From Prescottella equi (GTDB lineage Bacteria > Actinomycetota > Actinomycetes > Mycobacteriales > Mycobacteriaceae): DNA of 64,000 nucleotides. The notes beneath the pieces are model-generated. The model was not told the DNA's origin, did not search any database, and worked only from the letters and a program-made list of their open reading frames with translations. Each line of letters starts with the position of its first letter. The first letter of the stretch is position 1. Shown one piece after another: positions 48,401-57,699 of this stretch. A program made the position numbers and the translations under genes. Location of the stretch: NCBI RefSeq assembly GCF_002094305.1, contig NZ_LWTX01000002.1, forward strand, positions 558,001 through 622,000, given 5' to 3'.

Positions 48401-51400
48401 AGCTGCAGTCCCACCACCGTTTCCGGTCCGACCCCGTGCGCGATCAGGTGCCGCGCGAGACGATTGACCCGCACGCTCAGCTCCGCGAAGGTCAGTTCGG
48501 TGCGGGCGTCGACCAGGGCGGGAACGTTCGGTGTGCGTGCCACCTGCCGGTCGAACGCAGCGGCCGCGGTCGGGACGTCGGCGATCACTGCCGGAGTGAG
48601 CGCACCGCGGGTCAGGCGGACGCGCTCGTCGGCCGACAGCAGATCCACCGCCGACAGTCGCAACTGCGGGGTGCGGGCCAACGCGGTGAGGGCGCGCACC
48701 ACCCGGTCCACCAGCGCCTCGGCGGTGGCCGCGTCGAAGAGATCCTGCGCGTACTCGATCCGCACCCGCAGGCCGTCGCCGGGCACTTCGACGACGTCGA
48801 CGGTGAGATCGAACATCGCGGCGCCGGTGTCGAGCGTGACGACGCTCGGGGCGAACTCCGCGAACTCGTCGACGACGGGCGGCATCCGGTGCTGGACCAG
48901 GACTTGGAACAGCGGGTGCCGGGACGCGGAGCGCTCCGGGTTGGCGGCCTCCACCAGCCGGTCGAACGGAAGATCCTGATGGGCATAGGCTTCGAGGTCG
49001 TCGGAGCGCACCCGGCCGACCAGTTCGGTCAACGTCGGATCTCCCGAGAGATCCGTGCGCAGCACCACGAGGTTGACGAAGAAGCCGACGAGCTGGTCGA
49101 GTTCGGCGGTGGGCCGGCCCGCCGTGGGAGTGCCGACCACGATGTCGTGCCCGGCCCCGCTGCCCGCCAGCGCGACTGCCAGGGCGGTGTGCGAGAGCAT
49201 GAACATCGACGCTCCCGCCGCCCGCGCGGACGCACGCAGGTCGTCGGTGATCCCGGCGCTCACGGCTCGTTCGACGACTCCCCCGGCGAACGTCGGGACC
49301 GCCGGACGGCGGCGGTCCGCGGGCAGCGCGATCTCCTCCGGGGCACCCGCCAGCCGGGCGCGCCAGAACTCCTGCTGAACCGCCGTGAGCGCAGCGGGAT
49401 CGTCACCTTCGCGGAGCAGATCACGCTGCCACAGTGCGTAGTCCGCGTACTGCACCGGCAGGTCGGGAAGCGAGAGGTTCTCCCCCGCGACCGCAGCGCG
49501 GTACGCCGAGCCCAGGTCGCGCATCAGTACGGGCGTCGACAGTTCGTCGCTCGCGATGTGGTGCGTCAGCACCAACAGCACCGACTCCGTGCCGGTCACG
49601 AACAAGCGCAGCCGGATCGGGAACTCGTGATCGAGGTCGAACGGGTGACGTGCCGCGGCCGCCAGAACCGCGTCCAGCTCGTGCGGGGCGACGTGTTCCA
49701 CCTCGAACGGCACCGTGTCCGGCACCGGGCACACCCGCTGCATGCCGATGCCGTCGACGTCCTCGAGCAGGGTGCGCAACACCTCGTGCCGGCAGAGCAA
49801 CGCGCCGGTTGCCACCGACAGTGCCGCGGGATCGGGCACACCCCGCAGGCGCAGCGCCACGGGAATGTTGTACGTGGAACTCGGTCCCTCGAGCCGGAAC
49901 TGGAACCACAGCCGCTGCTGGGCGGTGGACAGCGGCGAGACCGGGCCGCGGTCCACCGCGAGCACCGGAGGCCGGCGTCCGGCCCCCGTCGCGGCCTCGC
50001 ACTGCTCGGCCAGCCCGAGCACGGTCGGATTGTCGAACACGGCGCGGATGGCGAGTTCGACGCCCACGGCGTCGCGCACCCGCGCGATCAGCTTCGCGGC
50101 GGCCAACGAGTGACCACCGAGCAGGAAGAAGTCGTCGTCCACGCCGACGGCGTCGAGGCCGAGCACGTCGGCGACGAGTGCGCACAGCACCCGCTGCAGC
50201 TCGGTCGACGGCTCACGCGTCGACACCACCGCGCCGAAGTCGGGTTCCGGCAGACGCTTCCGGTCGACCTTGCCGTTCGACGTCAGCGGTAGCGCGTCGA
50301 GGAACACGAATGCCGACGGCACCATGTACGCCGGCAACCAGTTCGCGAGCAGCTCACGAGCGCCGATCGGGTCGCCGTCCGCGCCCACGACGTACCCGAC
50401 CAGGCGCACCGATCCGGTGGCGTCGGGGCGCGTCGTCGCGACGGCCCGGGTGGCGCCGGGCAGGCGCAGCAGCGCGGACTCCACCTCGCCGAGTTCCACC
50501 CGGAAACCCCGGATCTTGATCTGGTCGTCCGTGCGTCCGCGGTAGACGATCTGTCCGTCCGGCCGGCGATGCACGATGTCCCCGGTCCGGTACAGACGCG
50601 CGTCGTCGCCGGCGGGATCGGCGCAGAACGGATTCGCGACGAAACGTGCCGCCGTCACCGCCGCCGCACCGAGGTAGCCGCGCACGACACCCGGGCCCGC
50701 CACGTACAGCTCGCCGGGAACGCCGTCCGGCACCGGCTCGAGCCCCGAATCGAGCACGTAGGCAGCCAGGTTCGCCACCGGCACCCCGATCACCGGTTCG
50801 GGGGCGTCGACGATCTCGGCGACCACGACGTCGACCGTGCCCTCGGTGGGGCCGTAGAAGTTGAACGCGGTGCCACCCCGCTCCCGCAGGCGTCGCCACA
50901 GGTTCTCGCTCACCGCGTCGCCGCCGAACCCCAGGGTGGGGACGATGTCGGCGGGCAGCAGGTCGGCGTCGACGATGTGTTCGAGCTGCGACGGCGACAG
51001 CTCCACGAAGTGCCACCCCTCGGCCCGGGCCTGCGCTGCGAGCCGCTCCGGATCGCGCTGGGTTTCCTCGTCCACCAGCCGCAGTTCGTGCCCCGCGAGC
51101 ATCCACAGGTGCGGCCCCCACGACGCGTCGAACGCGAACGACCACGCGTGCCCCACCCGCAGGCGATCCCGCCCGGCGACGGCACACGCGCGGGAGAACA
51201 CCCGATCCCGATGGCTGTGGAAGAGGTTGACCGCGCCGCGATGTGGCACCTCGACGCCCTTGGGTCGTCCGGTCGAGCCCGACGTGTGGATCACGTAGGC
51301 GATGTCGAGGTCGTGCATCCGGTGGCCACGCTCGGCGGCGGACACCGGATGGTCCTCGCCGACCGAGAGGTCGAGGGCCGTGATGTCGACGACGCGGCTC

Positions 51401-53145
51401 GTGCCCGTCACCTCGCGCAGACGCTGCGCCACAGCACCGTTCGTGACGACGCACCCGGGCCCGGTCTCGTCGAGCACATGGCCGATCCGGTCCGCCGGGT
51501 GATCGGGATCGACCGGCACGCACGTGCCGCCGGCCTCGAGGACCGCGAACAGCGCGACCAGCGTGTCGACGCCACGCGGGAGCGCCACCGCGACCCGCCG
51601 GTGCGGCCCGAGTCCGCCGGCGAGCAGGTTTCGGGCGAGCCGGCGCGCCCGCGACGCGAGCTCACCGAAGGTCAGGGACGTCGTTCCGTCGCTCGCTGCG
51701 GGCGCGTCCGGATCACGCTCCACCTGGGCCTGCAGGAGGTCCGGCAGGGTGAGACCGGTGGGGACGGCCAGGGCTTTGCCCGCGGCACGCGCGAGTAGCG
51801 TCCGGCGTTCGTCGGAGGTGAGGATCGGCACCCCGGCGAGCGCGGTCGCGCCGGGATCCTCCAGCGCCGCGAGCGAATCCAGCAGGTGGGCCAGACGACC
51901 GGTGTGCGTGGCCAGCTCGTCGGCGGTGTAGCGCTCGGCGTCGACGTCGACCCACACCTCGAGCCCACCGACGTGATCGAGGGGGCGGGCGGTCACCATG
52001 AGGTCCTGGAGCGGACCACGGGCGATCGAGTGCACCGCCGCGTACAGGTCACCGAAACGCAGCCGGTCACCGAACGGTTTGACGTTCACCGACGGCCCCA
52101 CGACGCCGCGGGATCCGGACGGCAGGCGCAGGTCGTTCTGGATGTCCTCACCGCGGTAGCGATAGTGATCCCGGCACCGGGCGACGGCGTCGCGCACCTG
52201 CCCGACGAGGTCGACGACGGTCGTCGACGGGGCCGGCTCCAGCCGCAGCGGAACGACGTTGACCGCGGACATCGGCACTGCCAACGCCGCACTACCCAGA
52301 CGGTTCATCACGGGGAACCCGAGGACGATGTCACCACGTCCGCTCGCCCCGCGCAGGTAGATTGCGACCGCCGCGGTGAGGACGTCGCCCCAACTGGCGC
52401 GGGCCGCACTGCCGACCGCGGACAGGCCCCGCTGCTGTTCGGCGCTGAGGGTGAGCCGCATTCCGCGTGATGCACGCGCGATTCCGGCTCCGCCCCCGGC
52501 GAGCGTGACGGCCTCCGATGCGTCGTCGAGGTAGTCGGTCCAGAACACGCGATCGGCCTCGAACCGGGGCGACTCCCGGTAGGCGGCCTCTTCGGCGACG
52601 ACGGGTGCGAGCGACGTGAACTTGCAGGCCGGACGCTCTTCCCCCCGCACGTCCGCGGTGTAGATCTCCGCGATCCGCCGCATGAGCAGACCGAAGCCGT
52701 ACGCGTCGATCACGAGGTGGTGAATACCCAAGTACAGCAGAACTATACGATCGTCCAGTTGAAGAACAGCAGCGCGCACACAGGATTCGGCACGCGGGTC
52801 GACGACCGTGCGATGACAGGCCTCCATCAGGTCCCGGGCCGCCGCCTCCGGATCGTCGTGGTCGCGAAGGTCGTGCACCGGCACGGCGTCGAACGAGTGC
52901 GCGCCGGGACGCAGATACGCCGAGCCGTCCGACGCGACCTCGACTGCAGCAGTGAGCACTTCGGCCTCACCGACAGCGTCGCGCACCGCACCGACGAGCG
53001 CCGGAATGCTCACGTCGCCACGAAGTTCGATACATTCGGCGGTGTTGAAGATCGGATTGTCCGGGTCCAGCTGCTGGGCGAACCACACGCCGGCCTGAGC
53101 TCGGGTCAGTGGAAATACCGAGGTCGACGGGCCGATCGAAGACAC
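45403..53145 (-). CDS. NRPS, C-A-T-C-A-T-E (siderophore assembly, modules 1-2)
   Basis: 2580 residues from GTG 53145, chosen because AGGAG lies 7 nt upstream and the C domain begins at once (SVFPLTRAQAGVWFAQ). Domains: C ~1-440 (HHLVIDAYGFG ~142; Ala replaces Gly of the motif), A ~460-950 ([11 protein letters not shown]), T ~975-1045 (LGGHSLAAAKL), C ~1070-1500 (HHIASDELS), A ~1520-2005, T ~2015-2085 ([11 protein letters not shown]), E ~2110-2560 ([11 protein letters not shown]). The first C domain resembles the DHB-accepting C domain of EntF/DhbF and should receive dihydroxybenzoate from the free ArCP. Specificity residues by hand: DAGELFFVDK and DSDDLVMVDK. The acidic C-terminal tail (LDQAEIDEFELEFL) looks like a docking donor for NRPS2. 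Confidence 0.93.
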   Translation of the reverse strand: MSSIGPSTSVFPLTRAQAGVWFAQQLDPDNPIFNTAECIELRGDVSIPALVGAVRDAVGEAEVLTAAVEVASDGSAYLRPGAHSFDAVPVHDLRDHDDPEAAARDLMEACHRTVVDPRAESCVRAAVLQLDDRIVLLYLGIHHLVIDAYGFGLLMRRIAEIYTADVRGEERPACKFTSLAPVVAEEAAYRESPRFEADRVFWTDYLDDASEAVTLAGGGAGIARASRGMRLTLSAEQQRGLSAVGSAARASWGDVLTAAVAIYLRGASGRGDIVLGFPVMNRLGSAALAVPMSAVNVVPLRLEPAPSTTVVDLVGQVRDAVARCRDHYRYRGEDIQNDLRLPSGSRGVVGPSVNVKPFGDRLRFGDLYAAVHSIARGPLQDLMVTARPLDHVGGLEVWVDVDAERYTADELATHTGRLAHLLDSLAALEDPGATALAGVPILTSDERRTLLARAAGKALAVPTGLTLPDLLQAQVERDPDAPAASDGTTSLTFGELASRARRLARNLLAGGLGPHRRVAVALPRGVDTLVALFAVLEAGGTCVPVDPDHPADRIGHVLDETGPGCVVTNGAVAQRLREVTGTSRVVDITALDLSVGEDHPVSAAERGHRMHDLDIAYVIHTSGSTGRPKGVEVPHRGAVNLFHSHRDRVFSRACAVAGRDRLRVGHAWSFAFDASWGPHLWMLAGHELRLVDEETQRDPERLAAQARAEGWHFVELSPSQLEHIVDADLLPADIVPTLGFGGDAVSENLWRRLRERGGTAFNFYGPTEGTVDVVVAEIVDAPEPVIGVPVANLAAYVLDSGLEPVPDGVPGELYVAGPGVVRGYLGAAAVTAARFVANPFCADPAGDDARLYRTGDIVHRRPDGQIVYRGRTDDQIKIRGFRVELGEVESALLRLPGATRAVATTRPDATGSVRLVGYVVGADGDPIGARELLANWLPAYMVPSAFVFLDALPLTSNGKVDRKRLPEPDFGAVVSTREPSTELQRVLCALVADVLGLDAVGVDDDFFLLGGHSLAAAKLIARVRDAVGVELAIRAVFDNPTVLGLAEQCEAATGAGRRPPVLAVDRGPVSPLSTAQQRLWFQFRLEGPSSTYNIPVALRLRGVPDPAALSVATGALLCRHEVLRTLLEDVDGIGMQRVCPVPDTVPFEVEHVAPHELDAVLAAAARHPFDLDHEFPIRLRLFVTGTESVLLVLTHHIASDELSTPVLMRDLGSAYRAAVAGENLSLPDLPVQYADYALWQRDLLREGDDPAALTAVQQEFWRARLAGAPEEIALPADRRRPAVPTFAGGVVERAVSAGITDDLRASARAAGASMFMLSHTALAVALAGSGAGHDIVVGTPTAGRPTAELDQLVGFFVNLVVLRTDLSGDPTLTELVGRVRSDDLEAYAHQDLPFDRLVEAANPERSASRHPLFQVLVQHRMPPVVDEFAEFAPSVVTLDTGAAMFDLTVDVVEVPGDGLRVRIEYAQDLFDAATAEALVDRVVRALTALARTPQLRLSAVDLLSADERVRLTRGALTPAVIADVPTAAAAFDRQVARTPNVPALVDARTELTFAELSVRVNRLARHLIAHGVGPETVVGLQLPRGTDIVIAALAVWQAGGAYLPIDPAYPADRIAHMLADAAPVLVLDEYAIAAVDPTLPSGPLAVGERTGTPCADNAAYVIYTSGSTGVPKGVVVPHRGVVNLLATQRRRTFGPADDRRRRVLLTYALAFDSAIDPLLSMLSGHTLHVLGADLAADAAGIVEYVRRHHIDAVDCVPLLMAELLREGLLDATAAHRPGLLAVGGEAVPAELWSALAGADGIHATNMYGPTECTVDATIGDITGSAAHIGSPVDGARAYVLDARMRLVPRGVPGELYVGGPGVTRGYLNRPGLTAERFVADPYGGSGERLYRTGDLVRWTSREGAWVLEYLGRTDDQVKIRGFRIELGEVESVLAAHPAVAAATVVAREDDPGRRRLVGYAAVRAATDEEALREHLAARLPAHMVPAAVVLLDALPVTPNGKVDRRALPAPDFAASGSAQDAGSDLERRLCAVVTDVLGVDDVGPGDDFFSLGGDSIVSIQLVSRARAAGIRFTARDVFEHRTVAGLAAVAETDAEVAPVDPSAALGFVPATPIVHDLLDRGGPYRRFAQSRLLRAPDGLTLATLTRGVQALLDTHDALRASFDDRERVFDVPPPGTVPAEGVLTCVDIRGAGTDARREAVRRATDDAYGRLDPAAGAMFRAVLLDAGETESLVLLVIHHLVVDGVSWRILVPDLADACAGKSPAAPGTPLRTWARGLVGTAALRRDELALWQAATVSDRETIGRRAVDPLRDRMSGTETLEVSAPVEVTEALLTAVPDRFNARVDDVLLTALALAVARIRGPGALSIDLEGHGREEQAVPGVDLSRTVGWFTTLYPVRLDVAGVNLVDAFGGGGAAGDALKSVKEQMRRVPDNGIGYGVLRHLDPVAGPALAAGPAPEIGFNYLGRFTLGEGAGGAWTSAPGSGTLGGAADGDMPVSHAIEIGAVTEDSIDGPILRATWGYSPDVVDAATVRSLATAWVDALRALSGHAASGHAGGLTPSDLTLTDLDQAEIDEFELEFL

Positions 53146-53234
53146 TGACCATCTCCTGTTCCGTAGGCGAATCCGGTTGCGCCGCAACGCTCCACGCCGC
53201 CATTTCGGCGACCGGATCAAGATCGAAGAGTACC

Positions 53235-53253
53235 AAAGGTTAGGCTAACCGTA
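53235..53253. promoter_or_regulatory. IdeR/DmdR iron box at the NRPS1/dhbC divergent promoter
   Basis: AAAGGTTAGGCTAACCGTA matches the iron-box consensus at 15 of 19 positions with a perfect core. It sits in the 177-bp gap between the divergent NRPS1 and isochorismate synthase starts, so one site can repress both the assembly line and the dihydroxybenzoate genes when iron is plentiful. Confidence 0.9.
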
Positions 53254-53322
53254 TATCGTCGTTCCGGTCGGCGCATCTCCGCCGATTCGTCCCACGTCAC
53301 CGCCATCGAAAGGTGAGCGCTC

Positions 53323-54468
53323 ATGCCTGCACCGGTCGTCGCAGCGATCACCCCACACCGTGCCGGACCCGTCGCCGTGAACCCGTTCGTACTGTCCCGG
53401 CCCCAGGGAAGCATCCGTGCCGAGGGTGTCCTTCGTCACTTCGACGATGCCATCGAGGCCGCCGACGCGTTGCGCGCCGGCGACGTCACCGCTCTGACCG
53501 GCGCCCTGCCGTTCGATCCCGACACCCCCGCCGCGTTCGTGGAGCCCGGTCTGCTGTGGCGGAGCGACAAGCCGTGGCGCAGCGTCGCCACCGGCGACCT
53601 GCCCCATTGCGAGGTGGAGCAACGCCTCCCCGCCGAGGACGAGCACCTCGCCCGCGTCCGGACGGCATTGCACCGGCTGCGGGACGACGCCGATCCGCTC
53701 CGAAAGGTCGTCCTCGCCCGGATGTTGCGCCTGCGCACGCACGATCGCCTCGACCCCGAGGCTCTGCTCCGGAACCTGGTCGCGGCCGATCCCGCCGGCA
53801 ACGGCTACTGCGTCGACCTCTCCGCCGCCGGATCCGCCAGCGCCGGGCAGTGGCTGGTCGGATCCAGTCCCGAGGTGCTGATCCGCAAGGAGGGACGGGC
53901 GATCAGCTGCCATCCGCTGGCGGGATCGGCACGACGACTCGACGACCCGCTGGCCGACTGGGAATCGGGGCGGACCCTCGGTGAGTCCGCGAAGAACCTC
54001 GACGAGCACCGCTACGTCGTCGACGCCATCCGCGACAGGCTCGCGCCCCTGTGCACCGAACTCGACATCCCGGAGCGCCCGACACTCACCCACACTCCGC
54101 AGTTGTGGCATCTCGGGACGCCGATCCGGGGGATGCTCGCCGACACGTCGATGACGGCGCTGGACCTGGCCCTCGCAGTTCATCCCACCCCCGCGATCTG
54201 CGGTACCCCCACCCGCGACGCATACGAGACGATCAGCGCACTCGAAGGCGACCGCGGCTTCTACGCCGGCGCGGTCGGGTGGTGCGACGAGCGCGGCGAC
54301 GGTGAGTGGATGGTCACGATCCGCTGCGCCCGCATCGACGCCGACGGTACGGGGATCACCGCGTACGCCGGCGGAGGCATCGTCGCCGACTCCGTCCCGG
54401 AAGACGAGTTGGCCGAGACCGCAACCAAGTTCACCACCATTCTCGACGCCCTCGGAGTGACCGCATGA
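53323..54468 (+). CDS. dhbC: Isochorismate synthase
   Basis: 381 residues from ATG 53323. Converts chorismate to isochorismate, the first step to 2,3-dihydroxybenzoate. [26 protein letters not shown] is the chorismate-enzyme active-site stretch, and later [16 protein letters not shown] and [10 protein letters not shown] complete the signature. Length and lack of a lyase extension separate it from salicylate synthase and from anthranilate synthase. First gene of the plus-strand operon under the iron box; it overlaps dhbA as ATGA (54465-54468). Confidence 0.93.
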   Translation: MPAPVVAAITPHRAGPVAVNPFVLSRPQGSIRAEGVLRHFDDAIEAADALRAGDVTALTGALPFDPDTPAAFVEPGLLWRSDKPWRSVATGDLPHCEVEQRLPAEDEHLARVRTALHRLRDDADPLRKVVLARMLRLRTHDRLDPEALLRNLVAADPAGNGYCVDLSAAGSASAGQWLVGSSPEVLIRKEGRAISCHPLAGSARRLDDPLADWESGRTLGESAKNLDEHRYVVDAIRDRLAPLCTELDIPERPTLTHTPQLWHLGTPIRGMLADTSMTALDLALAVHPTPAICGTPTRDAYETISALEGDRGFYAGAVGWCDERGDGEWMVTIRCARIDADGTGITAYAGGGIVADSVPEDELAETATKFTTILDALGVTA

Positions 54469-55238
54469 CCGCACCTCTGTGTCTGGTGACCGGCGCCGGA
54501 CGGGGCATCGGCCGCACCACCGCCGCCACCCTCGCACAACGCGGATGGCGCGTGGCGGTGCTCGACCGCGACGCCGAGTCCCTCGAGCGGACCGGGGAGC
54601 TGGTCGGCGTGGCGTGCGTGGCCGCCCACGCCGTCGACATCCGCGACGGCGACGCGGTGGCCGGCGCCGTCGCCACGATCGAATCCCTCCACGGACCACT
54701 GACCGGGCTCGCGCACGTCGCCGGAGTACTCGAGACCGGCTCGGTGCTCGACAGCGAACCCGACTCGTGGCAGCGCGTGTTCGACGTCAACGTCACCGGC
54801 CTCCTCAACGTGGTCCGGTCCGTCGGCAGAGCGATGCGGGCACGCGGGGCCGGGGCGATCGTCGTGGTGGGATCGAACGCGGCGGGAGTACCGCGAACCG
54901 GAATGGGCGCGTACGGCGCGTCGAAGGCCGCCGCGACCATGATCGCGCGGGTCACCGGACTCGAGTTGGCGCACCACGGCATCCGGGTCAACGTCGTCGC
55001 GCCCGGCTCCACCGACACCGACATGCAGCGCTCCCTCTGGCCCGACCCTGCCGACGACACCGGTGCCCGCGGTGCGATCGAGGGCAGTCTCGCGGATTTC
55101 AAGGTGGGAATCCCGCTGGGGCGCATCGCCGCCGCCGAAGATATCGCCGACTCGGTCGAGTTCCTCCTGTCCGAGCGCGCCCGGCACATCACGATGCAGG
55201 CACTCTACGTCGACGGCGGCGCGACGCTGCGGGCCTGA
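54465..55238 (+). CDS. dhbA: 2,3-dihydro-2,3-dihydroxybenzoate dehydrogenase
   Basis: 257 residues, a short-chain dehydrogenase: [12 protein letters not shown] cofactor motif at residue 10, the catalytic serine in VVVGSNAAG, and YGASK (Tyr-x-x-x-Lys) followed by [13 protein letters not shown], which is characteristic of EntA/DhbA. It oxidises the isochorismatase product to 2,3-dihydroxybenzoate using NAD. Translationally coupled to dhbC; dhbE starts 50 bp later. Confidence 0.93.
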   Translation: MTAPLCLVTGAGRGIGRTTAATLAQRGWRVAVLDRDAESLERTGELVGVACVAAHAVDIRDGDAVAGAVATIESLHGPLTGLAHVAGVLETGSVLDSEPDSWQRVFDVNVTGLLNVVRSVGRAMRARGAGAIVVVGSNAAGVPRTGMGAYGASKAAATMIARVTGLELAHHGIRVNVVAPGSTDTDMQRSLWPDPADDTGARGAIEGSLADFKVGIPLGRIAAAEDIADSVEFLLSERARHITMQALYVDGGATLRA

Positions 55239-55288
55239 CACCCGTTGCCGCCCTGCCACGCTCGCCCATCACCCGAAAGGAGCACGCC

Positions 55289-56971
55289 GTGAGTACCGCC
55301 CTACGGCGCAGTCCACTGGTCCCCGCCACGCCGTATCCCGCCGAGTTCGCGCAGCGCTACCGGGACGCCGGATACTGGACCGACGAGACCTTCGCCCGCT
55401 TCCTGCCCGCCCGTGCCGAGCAGTTCGGGGACCGCGTCGCCGTCACCGGCGCGGGTGAGGGCGACGCCGTGCGCACCCTCACGTACCGTCAGCTGAGCGA
55501 CAACGCCGACGTCCTCGCCGCGGGCCTGCTCCGCGTGGGCGTGCGGCCCGGCGACCGGGTCGTGCTGCAGCTGCCGAACATGCCCGAGTACGTCGAGATG
55601 CTGTTCGCGGTCTTCGCGATCGGGGCCCTGCCGGTGTTCGCGCTGCCCGCGCATCGCCGCGCCGAGGTGGGCTACTTCTGCGAGTTCACCGACGCAGCCG
55701 CGTACGTGATCGCGGACCGGCACGCCGGGTTCGACTACCGGACGCTGGCGCGGGAGATCGTCGCCGGATCCGAGCGTCCGCCGCTGGTGATCGTCGTCGG
55801 CGAGGCAGGAGACGATCCCGGCTTCGTCCCGCTCTCCGAGCTGCGGACCGCCACACCGGACCCGGGTGACCGCGCCGAACCCGCACCGGACGACGTCGCG
55901 TTCCTGCAACTGTCGGGCGGAACCACCGGGCGTTCCAAGCTCATCCCCCGCACACACACCGACTACCTGTACTCGGTGCGCGCGTCCGCCGAGATCTGCG
56001 GCCTCGACCCCGACACCCGGATGCTCGTGAGCCTGCCTGCCGCACACAACTTCCCGATGAGCTCGCCCGGCATCCTCGGGGTGCTCCACGCGGGCGGGCG
56101 CGTGGTGATGGCCCCGGACCCGACGCCGTCGACGTCGTTCGAACTGATCGAGCGCGAGCGGATCACGATCGCGTCGCTCGTCCCGCCCCTCGCGTTGACC
56201 TGGATGTCGTCGCCGGCCCGCGCGAAGCACGACCTGTCGAGTCTCGAACTGCTGCAGGTGGGCGGCGCCAAGTTCGGCGCCGAAGCGGCTCGCCGCGTCC
56301 GCGACGAACTCGGGTGCCGACTGCAGCAGGTGTTCGGGATGGCCGAAGGCCTGGTGAACTACACGCGCCATGACGATCCCGACGACGTCGTGGTCACCAC
56401 GCAGGGCCGGCCGATCAGCCCGGACGACGAGGTGCTCGTGGTGGACGACCACGACAGGCCGGTCGCGGTCGGGGTGGTCGGGAACCTCCTCACCCGCGGC
56501 CCGTACACGATCCGCGGCTACTACGCTGCGCCGGAGCACAATCGGGCGTCGTTCACGGAGGACGGGTTCTACCGCACCGGTGACCGGGTGCGCCTCACCG
56601 AGACCGGGCACATCGTCGTCGAGGGCCGTGCGAAGGACCAGATCAACCGGGGCGGTGAGAAGGTGGCGGCCGAGGAGGTGGAGAACCACCTGCTCGCGCA
56701 CCCCGCCGTGCGCGATGTCGCCGTCGTCTCCAAGCCCGACGCCTACCTGGGCGAGCGCACGTTCGCCTTCGTGGTCGGCGAGGGCACCCCGCCGCGCGCC
56801 GTCGAACTGCGCGTGTTCCTCCGCGAACGCGGACTGGCCGCCTACAAGATCCCCGACGGCTTCCGGTTCGTCGACGAGTTCCCCGTCACCGGCGTCGGGA
56901 AGGTCAGCCGCACCGAGCTGCGACGCGCCCTCGAATCCACGTTCGTCACCGAAACCGCTACCGACAGTTAG
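55289..56971 (+). CDS. dhbE: 2,3-dihydroxybenzoate-AMP ligase
   Basis: 560 residues from GTG 55289, with AAAGGAG upstream. A stand-alone adenylation enzyme: the phosphate loop reads [16 protein letters not shown], and the A4 region [10 protein letters not shown] has Asn where amino-acid-activating domains have Asp, the mark of aryl acid ligases. [11 protein letters not shown] and the catalytic-lysine segment [11 protein letters not shown] complete it. It activates 2,3-dihydroxybenzoate and loads the free ArCP encoded at 34754. Salicylate is an alternative substrate, but dhbA and dhbB next to it favour dihydroxybenzoate. Confidence 0.93.
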   Translation: MSTALRRSPLVPATPYPAEFAQRYRDAGYWTDETFARFLPARAEQFGDRVAVTGAGEGDAVRTLTYRQLSDNADVLAAGLLRVGVRPGDRVVLQLPNMPEYVEMLFAVFAIGALPVFALPAHRRAEVGYFCEFTDAAAYVIADRHAGFDYRTLAREIVAGSERPPLVIVVGEAGDDPGFVPLSELRTATPDPGDRAEPAPDDVAFLQLSGGTTGRSKLIPRTHTDYLYSVRASAEICGLDPDTRMLVSLPAAHNFPMSSPGILGVLHAGGRVVMAPDPTPSTSFELIERERITIASLVPPLALTWMSSPARAKHDLSSLELLQVGGAKFGAEAARRVRDELGCRLQQVFGMAEGLVNYTRHDDPDDVVVTTQGRPISPDDEVLVVDDHDRPVAVGVVGNLLTRGPYTIRGYYAAPEHNRASFTEDGFYRTGDRVRLTETGHIVVEGRAKDQINRGGEKVAAEEVENHLLAHPAVRDVAVVSKPDAYLGERTFAFVVGEGTPPRAVELRVFLRERGLAAYKIPDGFRFVDEFPVTGVGKVSRTELRRALESTFVTETATDS

Positions 56972-56978
56972 GCATCAG

Positions 56979-57629
56979 ATGTCCCTTCCCCGCTCCGTCT
57001 CCTACCCGATGCCCACCCAGCTGCCCGACAATCGCGCATCGTGGCGCATCGACCCGGCCCGCGCGGTGCTACTGGTCCACGACGCGCAGGAGTACTTCAT
57101 CCGCGCATTCGACCGCACCGCCGACCCCATCCGCACCATGATCGCGAACGTCGACGCGATCCGCGCCGCCTGCCGGGTCGCGGGTGTCCCGATCATGTAC
57201 ACCGCGCAGCCCGGTGACCAGGATCCCGAGCACCGGGCGTTGCTCACCGACTTCTGGGGTCCGGGCCTGTCCTCCGACCCCGCCGAGACCGCGATCATCG
57301 CCGACCTCGCGCCGGAGCCGGACGACGTCCTGCTCACCAAGTGGCGCTACAGCGCGTTCGCCAGAACCGATCTGCGGCAGCGCCTGTCGGACCTCGGCCG
57401 GGACCAACTGATCGTGACCGGCGTGTACGCCCACATCGGCTGCCTCACCACCGCGCTCGACGGCTTCATGCAGGACGTCGAGATGTTCCTCGTCGCGGAC
57501 GGACTGGCCGACTTCTCGGAGGCCGAGCATCGACAGGCTCTCGACTACGCCGCGGCGCGCTGCGCCGTGGTGACCCCGACCGCGCACGTGCTGTCCGGGA
57601 TGGCGACGGCGGGGGTTCTCGCAGGCTGA
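56979..57629 (+). CDS. dhbB: Isochorismatase without carrier domain
   Basis: 216 residues from ATG 56979, 7 bp after dhbE. It matches the isochorismatase half of EntB/DhbB: VLLVHDAQEYFI (catalytic Asp), LLTKWRYSAF (Lys) and VTGVYAHIGCLTTALD (Cys). It hydrolyses isochorismate to 2,3-dihydro-2,3-dihydroxybenzoate. The protein stops where EntB continues into an aryl carrier domain (EntB is about 285 residues), so the carrier function has moved to the separate gene at 34754. Last gene of the plus-strand dhb operon. Confidence 0.93.
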   Translation: MSLPRSVSYPMPTQLPDNRASWRIDPARAVLLVHDAQEYFIRAFDRTADPIRTMIANVDAIRAACRVAGVPIMYTAQPGDQDPEHRALLTDFWGPGLSSDPAETAIIADLAPEPDDVLLTKWRYSAFARTDLRQRLSDLGRDQLIVTGVYAHIGCLTTALDGFMQDVEMFLVADGLADFSEAEHRQALDYAAARCAVVTPTAHVLSGMATAGVLAG

Positions 57630-57670
57630 TCGCCCATACCGCAAGGGCACCGATCGCGAAGGCCGCCGAC

Positions 57671-57699
57671 GAGCCGGTGGGCGAGCAGCCGACCGGCTC
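57671..57699. terminator. Hairpin between dhbB and ptrB
   Basis: An 8-bp stem GAGCCGGT/ACCGGCTC with a 13-nt loop lies in the 68-bp convergent gap and touches the ptrB stop codon. It marks the right border of the siderophore locus. Confidence 0.55.

Noticed and set aside
52967-53236. Alternative ATG start with its own good ribosome site (MVSVFDRP) just before NRPS1.
   Set aside because: It is in another frame and gives only a short peptide without similarity; the same AGGAG serves GTG 53145 of the NRPS at ideal spacing.
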